From Bacteroidota bacterium (lineage in GTDB: Bacteria; Bacteroidota; Bacteroidia; Bacteroidales; FEN-979): a stretch of 64,000 nucleotides of DNA. Below the pieces are notes generated by a model. It saw only the letters and a list, made by a program, of their open reading frames with translations. It searched no databases and had not been told where the DNA came from. The position numbers and the translations under genes were made by a program. The stretch is from positions 101,575 through 165,574 of the forward strand of contig JAPLDI010000007.1 in the NCBI GenBank assembly GCA_026391795.1. The letters are read 5' to 3'. Of the stretch, positions 32,651-40,552 are shown one piece after another. Within the stretch, counting starts at the first letter, position 1; each line of letters begins with the position of its first letter.

Positions 32651-33643
32651 ATGAAAAAGATAAATAATAAAATTCTGCTGGCCGTATTTCTGATCCTTGC
32701 TATTTTAGCCATAATCATGATCGTTGTCGACAACCGGAAAGGTGAACGGAGCTTCCGGGAGGAACTCTTCAGGATTGATTCAGCTGCGGTGACCAACATT
32801 ACCATCCATCCGAAAGGAATGAAGAGCGAAACCATTGATCTGATAAAGACCGGCAGGACCTGGGAAGTAAAAGCCGGCAACCGTTCTTATCCTGCCGATA
32901 CGATGACCGTCCAGCGTATCCTGCAGTCGCTCGCCAGGGTAAAGGCTGAGCGTGTGGCAGCAACGGGGAGGGATGGTTGGAAAGGACTTGAAATGACTGA
33001 TTCATTGAGCACGCGTGTGGTGGTCAGCCAGGGCAAGGATGTTACTGCCGACTTCAGGGTTGGAAAGATCTCTTTTAACCGCAATGCGATGTCGGGATAT
33101 GGCGGTAACCAGAATGTGGATGTAAAATCACACATCCGGGTGGCCGACGACGAAAAGGTGTATGTTGTGGATGGTTATCTTTCGATGATGTTCCGTGACC
33201 AGCCATCAGCTTACCGTAACAGGATGGTTTTCCGGTTTAATAAAGCCGACCTGGCAAAACTCACGTTCGTTTATCCGGGCGACAGCTCTTTCCAGCTTGT
33301 GAAATCAGGAAGCCGGTGGCTCGTAAATGACAAGCCGGCAGATTCAGCGAAAGTGGAAAACTGGTTAAACTCCATTGCAAATTGCACCAGCAGCGATTTC
33401 GCAGATGAGAAGATGCAGCCGGTTGTTTTTCCTTTCACATGCCGAATTGAAGGAAACAACATGAAAACCATCGAAGTCAAAGGAGCCTGTGAGGAATCTT
33501 CAAAATCGTATTTCATCATTTCAACTTTTAATACTTCAGCAACATTCGGAGGGCCGAATGCGTATCTCTTTAACCAGTTGTTCCCCGGAAAATTGAAATT
33601 TGCTGTCACAAAGGACGCTCCTAAAAAAGGGAAGAAGAAATAG
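32651..33643 (+). CDS. DUF4340 domain protein of the gld-type ABC operon
   Basis: 330 residues with one N-terminal membrane anchor (about 7-23) and an extracytoplasmic beta-rich part of the DUF4340 family: G-R-T-W-E-V-K-A-G-N-R-S-Y-P-A-D near 60-75, V-S-Q-G-K near 122-126, and a long basic C-terminal tail (K-D-A-P-K-K-G-K-K-K). DUF4340 proteins often follow GldG-type genes, so it is probably a further periplasmic subunit. It starts 24 bases after gldG. Confidence 0.82.
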   Translation: MKKINNKILLAVFLILAILAIIMIVVDNRKGERSFREELFRIDSAAVTNITIHPKGMKSETIDLIKTGRTWEVKAGNRSYPADTMTVQRILQSLARVKAERVAATGRDGWKGLEMTDSLSTRVVVSQGKDVTADFRVGKISFNRNAMSGYGGNQNVDVKSHIRVADDEKVYVVDGYLSMMFRDQPSAYRNRMVFRFNKADLAKLTFVYPGDSSFQLVKSGSRWLVNDKPADSAKVENWLNSIANCTSSDFADEKMQPVVFPFTCRIEGNNMKTIEVKGACEESSKSYFIISTFNTSATFGGPNAYLFNQLFPGKLKFAVTKDAPKKGKKK

Positions 33644-33651
33644 AAACAAAA

Positions 33652-33675
33652 AAAATCCCGGTGTTTCCGGATTTT
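33652..33675. terminator. Short bidirectional terminator
   Basis: AATCCCGG and CCGGATT arms (one bulged C) around a small loop, with A runs before and T bases after. It sits between the end of the gld operon and the convergent methyltransferase gene. Confidence 0.55.
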
Positions 33676-34141
33676 AAAAAGGATTGGGGAAGAACTGAGA
33701 GGTCTTTTCATGATATTGCCGGTATTCATCTCCAAAAATGCCTTCGAGCAACTCTTCCTCTTTATGAATAAATTTCCGGAAAACGAGGTATCCGACAACG
33801 CTTGTTGAAAGCATGATCCAGGAATTAAGAACCAGGCTCAACCCGGGAATAAGAAAAAGCAGGAGGGCCATATACAGGGGATTCCTGCACAGGCGATAAG
33901 CGCCTCCTGTGACCAGCCGGTTGTTGCGGATCCCCGGCAGCATCATCCGGAGCGTAGTAAAATAGAGCACCAGGGCAATTGCCAGTAAAACGATCCCGGC
34001 GATAAGAAAGGGCTCCTGTAAAGTCTTTCCAAAAGTCAATTTTTCAGGAAAAATGATCGTCAGGGCTATGGTCATTGTCAGGTAAGGGAGAACGATCCTG
34101 CCGATCTTAGGACCTACTCCGAAGAAATTCAGTTTTTCCAT
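33674..34141 (-). CDS. Isoprenylcysteine carboxyl methyltransferase-like membrane protein
   Basis: 155 residues with about four hydrophobic segments. The ICMT/phospholipid methyltransferase signature is seen in the C-terminal half: G-G-A-Y-R-L-C-R-N-P-L-Y-M (about 80-92) and E-E-E-L-L-E-G-I-F-G-D-E-Y-R-Q-Y-H (127-143), the latter ending in a F-F-P-N-P motif. Such bacterial proteins methylate lipids or small molecules; the substrate is not known. It is monocistronic. Confidence 0.78.
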   Translation of the reverse strand: MEKLNFFGVGPKIGRIVLPYLTMTIALTIIFPEKLTFGKTLQEPFLIAGIVLLAIALVLYFTTLRMMLPGIRNNRLVTGGAYRLCRNPLYMALLLFLIPGLSLVLNSWIMLSTSVVGYLVFRKFIHKEEELLEGIFGDEYRQYHEKTSQFFPNPF

Positions 34142-34369
34142 GATCCGGTTTTTGATTTGAACAAAAATAGCAGGTTTTTTCAGTAAAAAAAAGCATATTG
34201 TTTTTTAGAAATCAATGGCATCCGGTAGGATCAAAAGTCGGGATTTAGTATTTTTTGCCAATTTTTTTTTATTATTATTATAATTTAGACTGAATCAATA
34301 TTGTATTTTTCATCCTACCTTGCACGCTGTTTTGACAATCAAATGTAGAATCAACAAAAAAGTAGAATT

Positions 34370-35104
34370 ATGAAAAAGAAAATAGGATTAGCATTGATAG
34401 GTATGTGCATGGTCGCAGGAACCATGGCCCAGTCATCTTCCGATACCCCGCAAAACGTTGTTGAAACCATGTACCTCATCCCGAAGCGGGGAATGGAGGA
34501 TAAGTTTGAGGCCGCTGTAAAGGCGCACGATGCGAAATTTCATCCTGCAGGTCCTTTCGTGGCAGGTTTACGGAAAGTAGAGTATGGTGAGAAAGCAGGT
34601 TGGTATGTGTTCGTTTACGGACCAACTACTTATGATAACCTCGACAACCGCCCTGCAAAGGCCAACGGTCACGATGCTGACTGGAGCAGCACGGTTGACC
34701 CTCTTGTTGAGACCTATGGTTCAACCTCGCTCTGGAACCTTAACAAGGACCTTTCCTATGGGTATGACATACTTCAGAAATCGAAATACTATGAACTCTG
34801 GATGGTGACCCTGAAACGTGGTGAATACTACCGGTTTAAGGCTTTGTCGGAGAAGCTGAAGAAGGCTTATGAGTCATTGGGAACAACGTCATTCGTTGTG
34901 TTTGACAATCCCCTTCACACTGCCAATAGTCCTGACATCGGGCTGATCTGGAGCTTCAATACATACAAGGAGTGGGCAGATGATCCGGGACCTAAAGCTG
35001 CCTATGAGAAAATTTACGGAGCCGGCAGCTGGCAGCAGATGATGAACGAGTGGAAAGATATCCTTGTTGATTATAACTCAGAGATCCGGTCGTTTGTGAA
35101 ATAA
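34370..35104 (+). CDS. Secreted hypothetical protein, possible dimeric alpha-beta barrel
   Basis: 244 residues with a signal peptide (1-20, ends T-M-A-Q). Two similar halves may exist: E-T-M-Y-L-I-P-K-R-G-M-E-D-K-F-E-A-A-V-K (about 32-51) and E-L-W-M-V-T-L-K-R-G-E-Y-Y-R-F-K-A-L (about 142-159) look like the beta1-alpha1 units of ferredoxin-like alpha-beta barrels, which would make a duplicated fold in one chain. No active-site motif was recognised. A strong terminator follows. Confidence 0.65.
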   Translation: MKKKIGLALIGMCMVAGTMAQSSSDTPQNVVETMYLIPKRGMEDKFEAAVKAHDAKFHPAGPFVAGLRKVEYGEKAGWYVFVYGPTTYDNLDNRPAKANGHDADWSSTVDPLVETYGSTSLWNLNKDLSYGYDILQKSKYYELWMVTLKRGEYYRFKALSEKLKKAYESLGTTSFVVFDNPLHTANSPDIGLIWSFNTYKEWADDPGPKAAYEKIYGAGSWQQMMNEWKDILVDYNSEIRSFVK

Positions 35105-35135
35105 CCGTTCTCATTTTAGTCTGATTCTTTTCCCG

Positions 35136-35162
35136 CCCCGGCAGAATCTGCCGGGGTTTTTT
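35136..35162 (+). terminator. Intrinsic terminator
   Basis: CCCCGGCAG and CTGCCGGGG arms (9 base pairs) with an AAT loop, followed directly by six T. It lies 31 bases after the stop of the preceding plus-strand gene. Confidence 0.93.
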
Positions 35163-35260
35163 ATGTAATATTAATGCTCAAAAGGGTAAACATTACCCTC
35201 GGTGGCATGCTTTTCTTAAGAATAATTTTTCAGAGTTTCTTTTTACAACGTCTGACACAC

Positions 35261-36079
35261 TTATTTCCCGAAAATCTTCTTCAGGAATGCTTTCATGTCA
35301 TCCCAGGAGTCCTTGTCGGCTGTGGCATTGTACTCAATGGGCATGCTAAACCGCTTTCCGTTATTTGTGGATTCCGGGTTTGTAAAGGCATGTGTCGCGT
35401 TCGCGTAAACCCTGACTGTATAATTCGCCCCGATAGAATCCAACTGGTGTTTGAAGGTCTCGAGATCGTTCATGGAAACGAATTTATCACTGCCGCCGTG
35501 GCATACCAGTATTTGTGCTTTCAGGAGGTTCTTGTCGGGAGTAACTCCGCCAAGTCCGCCGTGAAAGCTTACAACCCCTTTAAGGTCTGCACCCAGCTTT
35601 GCATCATTGAGTACGATGAATCCCCCGAAACAATATCCGATGGCCGCAATGTTAGCCGGATCAGCCTCCGGAAACTCCCTGATTTTTGTTTCTGCAGCAT
35701 CAAGCCTTTTTCTGGCAAGCTGCGGATCTTTGTAAAACGGTGTCGTCAGTTCCTGTGCTTCCTTTGGATTGGCGGCAGTTTTCCCGTTCCCGAAGAGATC
35801 AACAGCCATGGCAAGATAACCCAGCTCCGCCAGTTTCCTGGCCCGCATCTTTGTATATTCGTTAAGTCCCCACCATTCATGAACGACCAGGACAACCGGA
35901 CGTTTCCCTTTGATGTTCGCATCATATGCCACAAAGGCCAGGGATGTGACATCACCTGTCTTGTAACTGATCATTTTTTCTTTGATATTCGAAGGTGGGT
36001 TCTTTGAAAAAGCGGGTAAAGCCAGTTGGGTCATAAGGATACAGCTAAGCAATAGTGTCTGAACTGAATTTGTTTTCAT
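35261..36079 (-). CDS. Secreted dienelactone hydrolase-family protein
   Basis: 272 residues from the ATG at 36079, which gives M-K-T-N-S-V-Q and a signal peptide ending P-A-F-S; an upstream ATG at 36100 would add seven polar residues. The alpha/beta hydrolase of the DLH family has its catalytic triad: C150 in G-Y-C-F-G-G, D198 in G-G-S-D-K-F-V, and H230 in A-T-H-A-F-T-N-P. V-V-L-V-V-H-E-W-W-G-L is the usual early motif. The nucleophile is cysteine as in true dienelactone hydrolases. The periplasmic location suggests a scavenging esterase or lactonase. Confidence 0.86.
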   Translation of the reverse strand: MKTNSVQTLLLSCILMTQLALPAFSKNPPSNIKEKMISYKTGDVTSLAFVAYDANIKGKRPVVLVVHEWWGLNEYTKMRARKLAELGYLAMAVDLFGNGKTAANPKEAQELTTPFYKDPQLARKRLDAAETKIREFPEADPANIAAIGYCFGGFIVLNDAKLGADLKGVVSFHGGLGGVTPDKNLLKAQILVCHGGSDKFVSMNDLETFKHQLDSIGANYTVRVYANATHAFTNPESTNNGKRFSMPIEYNATADKDSWDDMKAFLKKIFGK

Positions 36080-36113
36080 TCTTTCACGGTTTGAAATCAC
36101 AATTGATAACGAT

Positions 36114-36142
36114 GAAAAAGCTGCCCGGTATTTCCGGGCAGC
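36114..36142 (-). terminator. Intrinsic terminator for the SnoaL-like gene
   Basis: GCTGCCCGG and CCGGGCAGC arms with a five-base loop (36120-36142). On the minus strand the stem is followed by TTTTT. It separates the DUF4440-type gene from the hydrolase gene downstream. Confidence 0.88.
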
Positions 36143-36196
36143 CGGTATTATTCAACCCTGATCAGATCCTGAAACAGGATCCTCCTGTTCTTTTAA

Positions 36197-36679
36197 TCAA
36201 TCATCGTGCCTCTTCAAAGCCTCACCGCCATTGTCGCCGATGAGGAGCCATTTGGTTCCCTGTTTCATCAGGATATCGGTCCATCTCCCCTCCTCCATTT
36301 TCTTTTTTCCGTCAACCTCATTGGCCATCGAATAATAATAGTCGAGGATGGCTACATCGCCAAAAACCCTGATCCCGACCGGCTTGATAGAATAATCAAG
36401 GACTTTTCTTCCCTGGGCAAAGAGCTGAAACCATTTCTGGACCTCCGGCTTGGTTGAAGGCAAAGTGTTGTTATCGTCCCATCCCATATAATCAGGATGA
36501 AAATATTCAAGAAAGGCTGCAGCATCACCTTTTGTCATTGCAGTCCACATGTCAGTTTCGACCTTCCATACCTCTTTCTGTGCAGCCGACCATTCCTGTG
36601 CTTTTGCTGATGTATTCAGAATGATTCCTGTCACCAGGAAAACACCTGTCATGAATGTAAATATTAAATTGGTTTTCAT
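36197..36679 (-). CDS. Secreted SnoaL/DUF4440-like protein (NTF2 fold)
   Basis: 160 residues, signal peptide 1-27 (ends A-K-A-Q). The mature domain has the NTF2-like pattern: V-W-K-V-E-T-D-M-W-T-A-M-T-K-G-D-A-A-A-F-L-E-Y-F (helix and D-A turn, shown in parts), H-P-D-Y-M-G-W-D, then V-F-G-D-V-A-I-L-D-Y-Y-Y and W-T-D-I-L-M-K-Q-G-T-K-W-L-L-I. These folds bind small molecules or act as isomerases or lyases; nothing more can be said. It is monocistronic, with a promoter-like element upstream and a terminator after it. Confidence 0.78.
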   Translation of the reverse strand: MKTNLIFTFMTGVFLVTGIILNTSAKAQEWSAAQKEVWKVETDMWTAMTKGDAAAFLEYFHPDYMGWDDNNTLPSTKPEVQKWFQLFAQGRKVLDYSIKPVGIRVFGDVAILDYYYSMANEVDGKKKMEEGRWTDILMKQGTKWLLIGDNGGEALKRHDD

Positions 36680-36774
36680 ACGCTATCTCCTGTTTTAATT
36701 TTGTCTGTTTTTACTTTCTGATTTCCAGGTCCTGATGATTTTCAGTAACAGGATCCTTGTTTAAAAAATATTTT

Positions 36775-36782
36775 CAAAGGTA
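36775..36782 (-). promoter_or_regulatory. Putative -7 promoter element (TACCTTTG on minus strand)
   Basis: Exact TAnnTTTG match on the minus strand, about 96 bases upstream of the SnoaL-like gene. Confidence 0.35.
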
Positions 36783-36862
36783 ATGGTACATTCCTCTTTA
36801 TTTAGACTGATTATAGTTAAAAAATGTTAATGCTCTAAAATTGCAGGTCACAATTCCCGGCC

Positions 36863-36892
36863 AATCACGGGTATGAACCCCAGGGCAAGCCC
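36863..36892. repeat. Dispersed 30-base intergenic repeat, copy B
   Basis: 28/30 identical to 27798-27827. In this copy the right part continues into a hairpin, CCAGGGC-AA-GCCCTGG at 36880-36895. The 389-base gap between the SnoaL-like gene and lpxD (36680-37068) holds this repeat, the promoter element at 36775 and no other recognisable feature. Confidence 0.5.
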
Positions 36893-37068
36893 TGGACCCA
36901 AATTCCGTCCCGAGTCCTATGGAAGTATTATACCCTCCGCTTTCAGCGGGATCGTTCGACTAACAAATTTTTTTATCACTTCGTTCTAAAAATTGGAGTC
37001 TCACGAATAATTAAATAAATATTGGTACATTGTGCCCTCAAACCCATTCAATCATTAATCCGTAAGCC

Positions 37069-38088
37069 ATGAAATTCAGCGCAGCCCAGATCTCCCAGCT
37101 TGTCGGGGGGCAAATTGAAGGCGATCCTGAAGCCTCCATTCAGAGTGTATCGCGAATCGAAGAAGGCAAACCCGGTTCCATTTCTTTCCTTTCAAATCCG
37201 GTTTATACGCATTACATCTATACGACGGAGGCCTCCATCGTAATTGTCAACAAATCCTTTGTCGCCGAACACCCGGTCAAAAGCACGCTGATCCGGGTTG
37301 AAAGTGCCGAAGTGGCTTTTGCAAAGCTTCTTGCATTATACAATCAGATAAAAGACAACAAGAGCGGAATTTCCAAACAATGCTTTATTGCCGGGACAGC
37401 TTCGCTGGGCAGCAACCTCTATATCGGGGAATATGCCTATATCGGGGAGAATGTCAGGATCGGGAACAATTGTAAGATCCATCCGCAGGTCTATATCGGC
37501 GACAACACAACAATCGGCGACAACACGGTTCTTTACCCGGGTGTAAAGATCTATTCTGACAACATCATCGGAAGCAACTGTATCTTTCATGCAGGCACCG
37601 TCATCGGAAGTGACGGATTCAGATTTGCGGTCGGGGCTGAAGGTAACAACAAGATACCACAAATCGGGAATGTGGTGGTTGAAGATGATGTGGAGATGGG
37701 CGCAAACTGCACCATCGACCGGGCCACATTAGGATCAACCATCATCCGGAAGGGCGTAAAATTTGATAACCAGATTCATGTTGCCCACAATTGTGAAGTC
37801 GGTGAGCACACTTATATTGCTGCAGGAACGGGGATAGCCGGATCCTGCAAGATCGGGAAGAACTGCCTCATCAGCGGGAATTGTTCCATTGCGCCCCATC
37901 TCACCATTGCCGACAACACATCCATGGGCGGGGCGACGGGTGTATCCAGAAGTCTTACAAAGCCGGGGTTAAGCTATCTCGGCTCGCCTGCCATGGAGGT
38001 TTCAAAATTCCGAAGGTCAATCGTTTATTTCCGGAACTTCGAGGAGATCGTTGCACGAATTACCAAACTGGAGAAGAACAAGGTCTGA
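37069..38088 (+). CDS. lpxD: UDP-3-O-acylglucosamine N-acyltransferase
   Basis: 339 residues, full length for LpxD. N-terminal uridine-binding domain (1-100; I-S-F-L-S-N-P-V-Y near 40-49), then a left-handed beta-helix of hexapeptide repeats (I-G-E-Y-A-Y, I-G-E-N-V-R, I-G-N-N-C-K and so on, about 105-310), and a helical C-terminus. The catalytic histidine is H240 in Q-I-H-V-A-H-N-C-E-V-G. It adds the second 3-hydroxyacyl chain in lipid A synthesis. No lpxC, fabZ or lpxA gene is next to it here, unlike the common Bacteroidota arrangement, so it may be a second copy or a dispersed pathway gene. Confidence 0.95.
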   Translation: MKFSAAQISQLVGGQIEGDPEASIQSVSRIEEGKPGSISFLSNPVYTHYIYTTEASIVIVNKSFVAEHPVKSTLIRVESAEVAFAKLLALYNQIKDNKSGISKQCFIAGTASLGSNLYIGEYAYIGENVRIGNNCKIHPQVYIGDNTTIGDNTVLYPGVKIYSDNIIGSNCIFHAGTVIGSDGFRFAVGAEGNNKIPQIGNVVVEDDVEMGANCTIDRATLGSTIIRKGVKFDNQIHVAHNCEVGEHTYIAAGTGIAGSCKIGKNCLISGNCSIAPHLTIADNTSMGGATGVSRSLTKPGLSYLGSPAMEVSKFRRSIVYFRNFEEIVARITKLEKNKV

Positions 38089-38092
38089 CCAG

Positions 38093-38275
38093 AAAAACAG
38101 GATTTACAAATTTGTCGTTCTTCGGACCAAAGAAGAATCAGTTTACATCCTTATTCCGGAAAACCAGGAACCGGAAAATCAGAAGGTAGAGGAAAAGCTG
38201 GGAGAAGAGGTTGATGATCATGACATCGATAAAACCGATGCCGAAAATGAAGATAATCCTGAAGGAACGGAATAA
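38093..38275 (+). other. Possible short acidic ORF after lpxD
   Basis: An open frame continues after lpxD and ends at 38275. Its last 35 codons are strongly acidic (E-E-K-L-G-E-E-V-D-D-H-D-I-D-K-T), like a small acidic tail protein, but there is no ATG; the only in-frame start is a TTG at 38051 inside lpxD. It could be a real gene with a rare start, or chance. Shown from the lpxD end only. Confidence 0.2.
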
Positions 38276-38311
38276 TCAATTTGTACAAAAAGAAAGCAAA
38301 AAAACCTCCTG

Positions 38312-40009
38312 CTAAGATTGGCCTGTTTCGGGGGTTTCTTCCGGATGTAAAATTCGTTTTTTCTTTATCCTCTTGGTATAATAAAGCGATACACTGATCA
38401 GGATGACTGCAAGGAAAAAGAAGGCGACCACCCGGTAGCCAAAGGACAAATTCGCCAGGTCGACAAGAAAAAGGTAAACAACGGTTACCATCAGGTTTAC
38501 GATTGCCATCCAGCGGTATTTGATATTGTGCAGGAGAATACTGAGCAGAAAATAACCGACTGCAACAGCCGTCCAGGAAAGGGTGATGTACCGCTCGGGG
38601 ACAGCATGATAAAATGCATAAAGCATTGTGAAAAACAAGGCAGCCAGGTACATGTTCCTCATCAGGTCGGTTTTAAGGGTCAGCCTTTCTCTTTTCAGTT
38701 TCAGAATCCGGGCAGTAGCAAATGCAACGAAGGCAAAGCAAAAGCTGATCTTGTCGATGGAATGGGAACCGGCCAGGTAAAGCACCAGTATTCCCAGGTA
38801 TAACAAGGAATTTACAACCACGATGATCTTTGACCGGAACCAAAGGGCCATGGAGACGACGAGGAAACTCTGAAGGGCAAGAAAAAAATAGGCATCCGGA
38901 AGTTTGGCAAATCCGTAAAATGAAATACTCAGTGCCATGAATCCGAAACAGGCAAAGAATGCAGGGACGAAGCGTGATGGAGCCTTCAGATGCAGCCAAA
39001 CCGAAAAGAGAAGACAAAAGACCGCGATGGAACCAAACATTCCCACATAATTTGAGGGAAAATAAATTGCAGTAACAGGTAAGATTGTCAGTGTGAACAA
39101 AAATCCGTTCAGGAGTACGATCGTATTCAATCCTTTGACCTCGGAGTCATTTTTTCTCCTGATTAACGTCGGTATTGAAAAGAGGGCACCGGCGGCAAAG
39201 AGATAGAACAGGCTGTAAGGATGAGAAGGAAGGAGGTCAAAAGGATGACCGAGAAGGGGATTATTGATGAGCCAGAGGAGGTGCGACAGGTAGACAAAGA
39301 TAAGTGATATGATCAGGAGGCGCCACCAGTTATAACGATAAAAGAAATAGAGGGCGGCAGCGGCCGATAATGTGAGAAGGGACATTGTAATATGCAGGGA
39401 ATCGCCGATGAGGGCAGTGACCATGACCAGAATAAGTGCTATTCCGGTCAGCAATTCTGATGAGTGCCTCCAGGCCCGGTAAACGAGGATCCCGATTGCT
39501 GCCATCACTAGCACAAGGTCCAGTTCCTTCCATGGAATCAGCGGATGAGTGGAAAAGAAACAGAGCCGCAGGGTGATGTAGTAGATCAGGATATGACCAC
39601 TGATAGTGAGCGTAAAAACCATGTGCGAAAATGATTTTCTCAGGAAATGCGCCAGGATGAACACGCCGGCGGCTGAGGCATATCCCAGTGCACTTGCCAG
39701 AACCGGATAGCCCTGGTTTCCGACAAATGCCATCAGGAAGACGACTCCAAACAACAGGACGAGACTTCCCAGCCATGCAAGTCCGTATTCCCCGATATTG
39801 GATTCAATTGCAGCTTCATCCATAACCAGAATCTCATCGTCTGACTCCGTCGCAATCTTTTCAGATACCGATGAAGAATGCCAGCTTTGTTCCGGAATGC
39901 TTTGTGATTTAAGCCGGGATTCGATGTTTTCGATCCTTAACTCCAGAGCCTGAATCCTGTCCAGAAAATCCTCCGGCGTTGAACCTTTCGGAGCAGATGG
40001 TTGCGTCAT
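38312..40009 (-). CDS. DUF2339 multi-span membrane protein
   Basis: 565 residues from the ATG at 40009. That start has an excellent Shine-Dalgarno sequence (AGGAGG, 7 bases upstream), whereas an open frame reaching 40069 does not. N-terminal coiled-coil segment (about 10-35; L-D-R-I-Q-A-L-E-L-R-I-E-N-I-E) is followed by about 17 membrane helices, the organisation of DUF2339. The function of this family is unknown; it has been linked to the cell envelope. It lies 85 bases after the cytochrome c gene on the same strand and may be the last gene of that operon. Confidence 0.8.
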   Translation of the reverse strand: MTQPSAPKGSTPEDFLDRIQALELRIENIESRLKSQSIPEQSWHSSSVSEKIATESDDEILVMDEAAIESNIGEYGLAWLGSLVLLFGVVFLMAFVGNQGYPVLASALGYASAAGVFILAHFLRKSFSHMVFTLTISGHILIYYITLRLCFFSTHPLIPWKELDLVLVMAAIGILVYRAWRHSSELLTGIALILVMVTALIGDSLHITMSLLTLSAAAALYFFYRYNWWRLLIISLIFVYLSHLLWLINNPLLGHPFDLLPSHPYSLFYLFAAGALFSIPTLIRRKNDSEVKGLNTIVLLNGFLFTLTILPVTAIYFPSNYVGMFGSIAVFCLLFSVWLHLKAPSRFVPAFFACFGFMALSISFYGFAKLPDAYFFLALQSFLVVSMALWFRSKIIVVVNSLLYLGILVLYLAGSHSIDKISFCFAFVAFATARILKLKRERLTLKTDLMRNMYLAALFFTMLYAFYHAVPERYITLSWTAVAVGYFLLSILLHNIKYRWMAIVNLMVTVVYLFLVDLANLSFGYRVVAFFFLAVILISVSLYYTKRIKKKRILHPEETPETGQS

Positions 40010-40094
40010 GGTGACCTCCTTTTTTTCAAAACAAGGGTTATGAAATAGTATCATAACCCTTGCCTGCAAGTGAATGAATAAAGAGTTGATTTCT

Positions 40095-40514
40095 TTATTT
40101 GGCCTTGAACGTTTTCATGTAATGAACAATGTTCCATCTTTCATTATCATCGGTGATGGTTTTCTTGAAAGAGGGCATTTTCCCGCGTCCTTCGGTGATT
40201 TTGTAAAAAACGGATCCATCGGCTTCCTTCTGGAATTTGGCCGCGGTAAAATCGCCGCAAGGGACATCCAGTGTGGCTGCTTTTGCACCATCACCGAGAC
40301 CTGTGGCTCCATGGCAGGATTTGCAATGCTTGGCATACAAATCTTTACCGCTGGCAATATTTTCCTTGCTGGCGGCAGTCGGGCTTTTCATGCTGACAAA
40401 TTTTGCAGGGGCTACCCATTCCGTGGGAGTCTGTGCACTGACGATCATAAACAGTGCTGAGGTCATAAAGACTGCAGCGGTGATCCGAATGATTTTTTTT
40501 GATAAATTTTTCAT
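40095..40514 (-). CDS. Periplasmic monoheme cytochrome c
   Basis: 139 residues with a signal peptide (1-28, ends V-S-A-Q). One heme c site C64-K-S-C67-H68 and the probable distal ligand M113 in G-R-G-K-M-P-S-F, giving a class I cytochrome c. An additional cysteine (C86 in D-V-P-C-G-D-F) sits between them. Third gene of the FeS-NrfD-cytochrome operon, 38 bases after the NrfD-type gene. It probably takes electrons from that complex and passes them to a terminal oxidase or reductase outside the window. Confidence 0.9.
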   Translation of the reverse strand: MKNLSKKIIRITAAVFMTSALFMIVSAQTPTEWVAPAKFVSMKSPTAASKENIASGKDLYAKHCKSCHGATGLGDGAKAATLDVPCGDFTAAKFQKEADGSVFYKITEGRGKMPSFKKTITDDNERWNIVHYMKTFKAK

Positions 40515-40552
40515 AAAACCTCCAATTTTAAACGTGAATTATTAACTATGAA

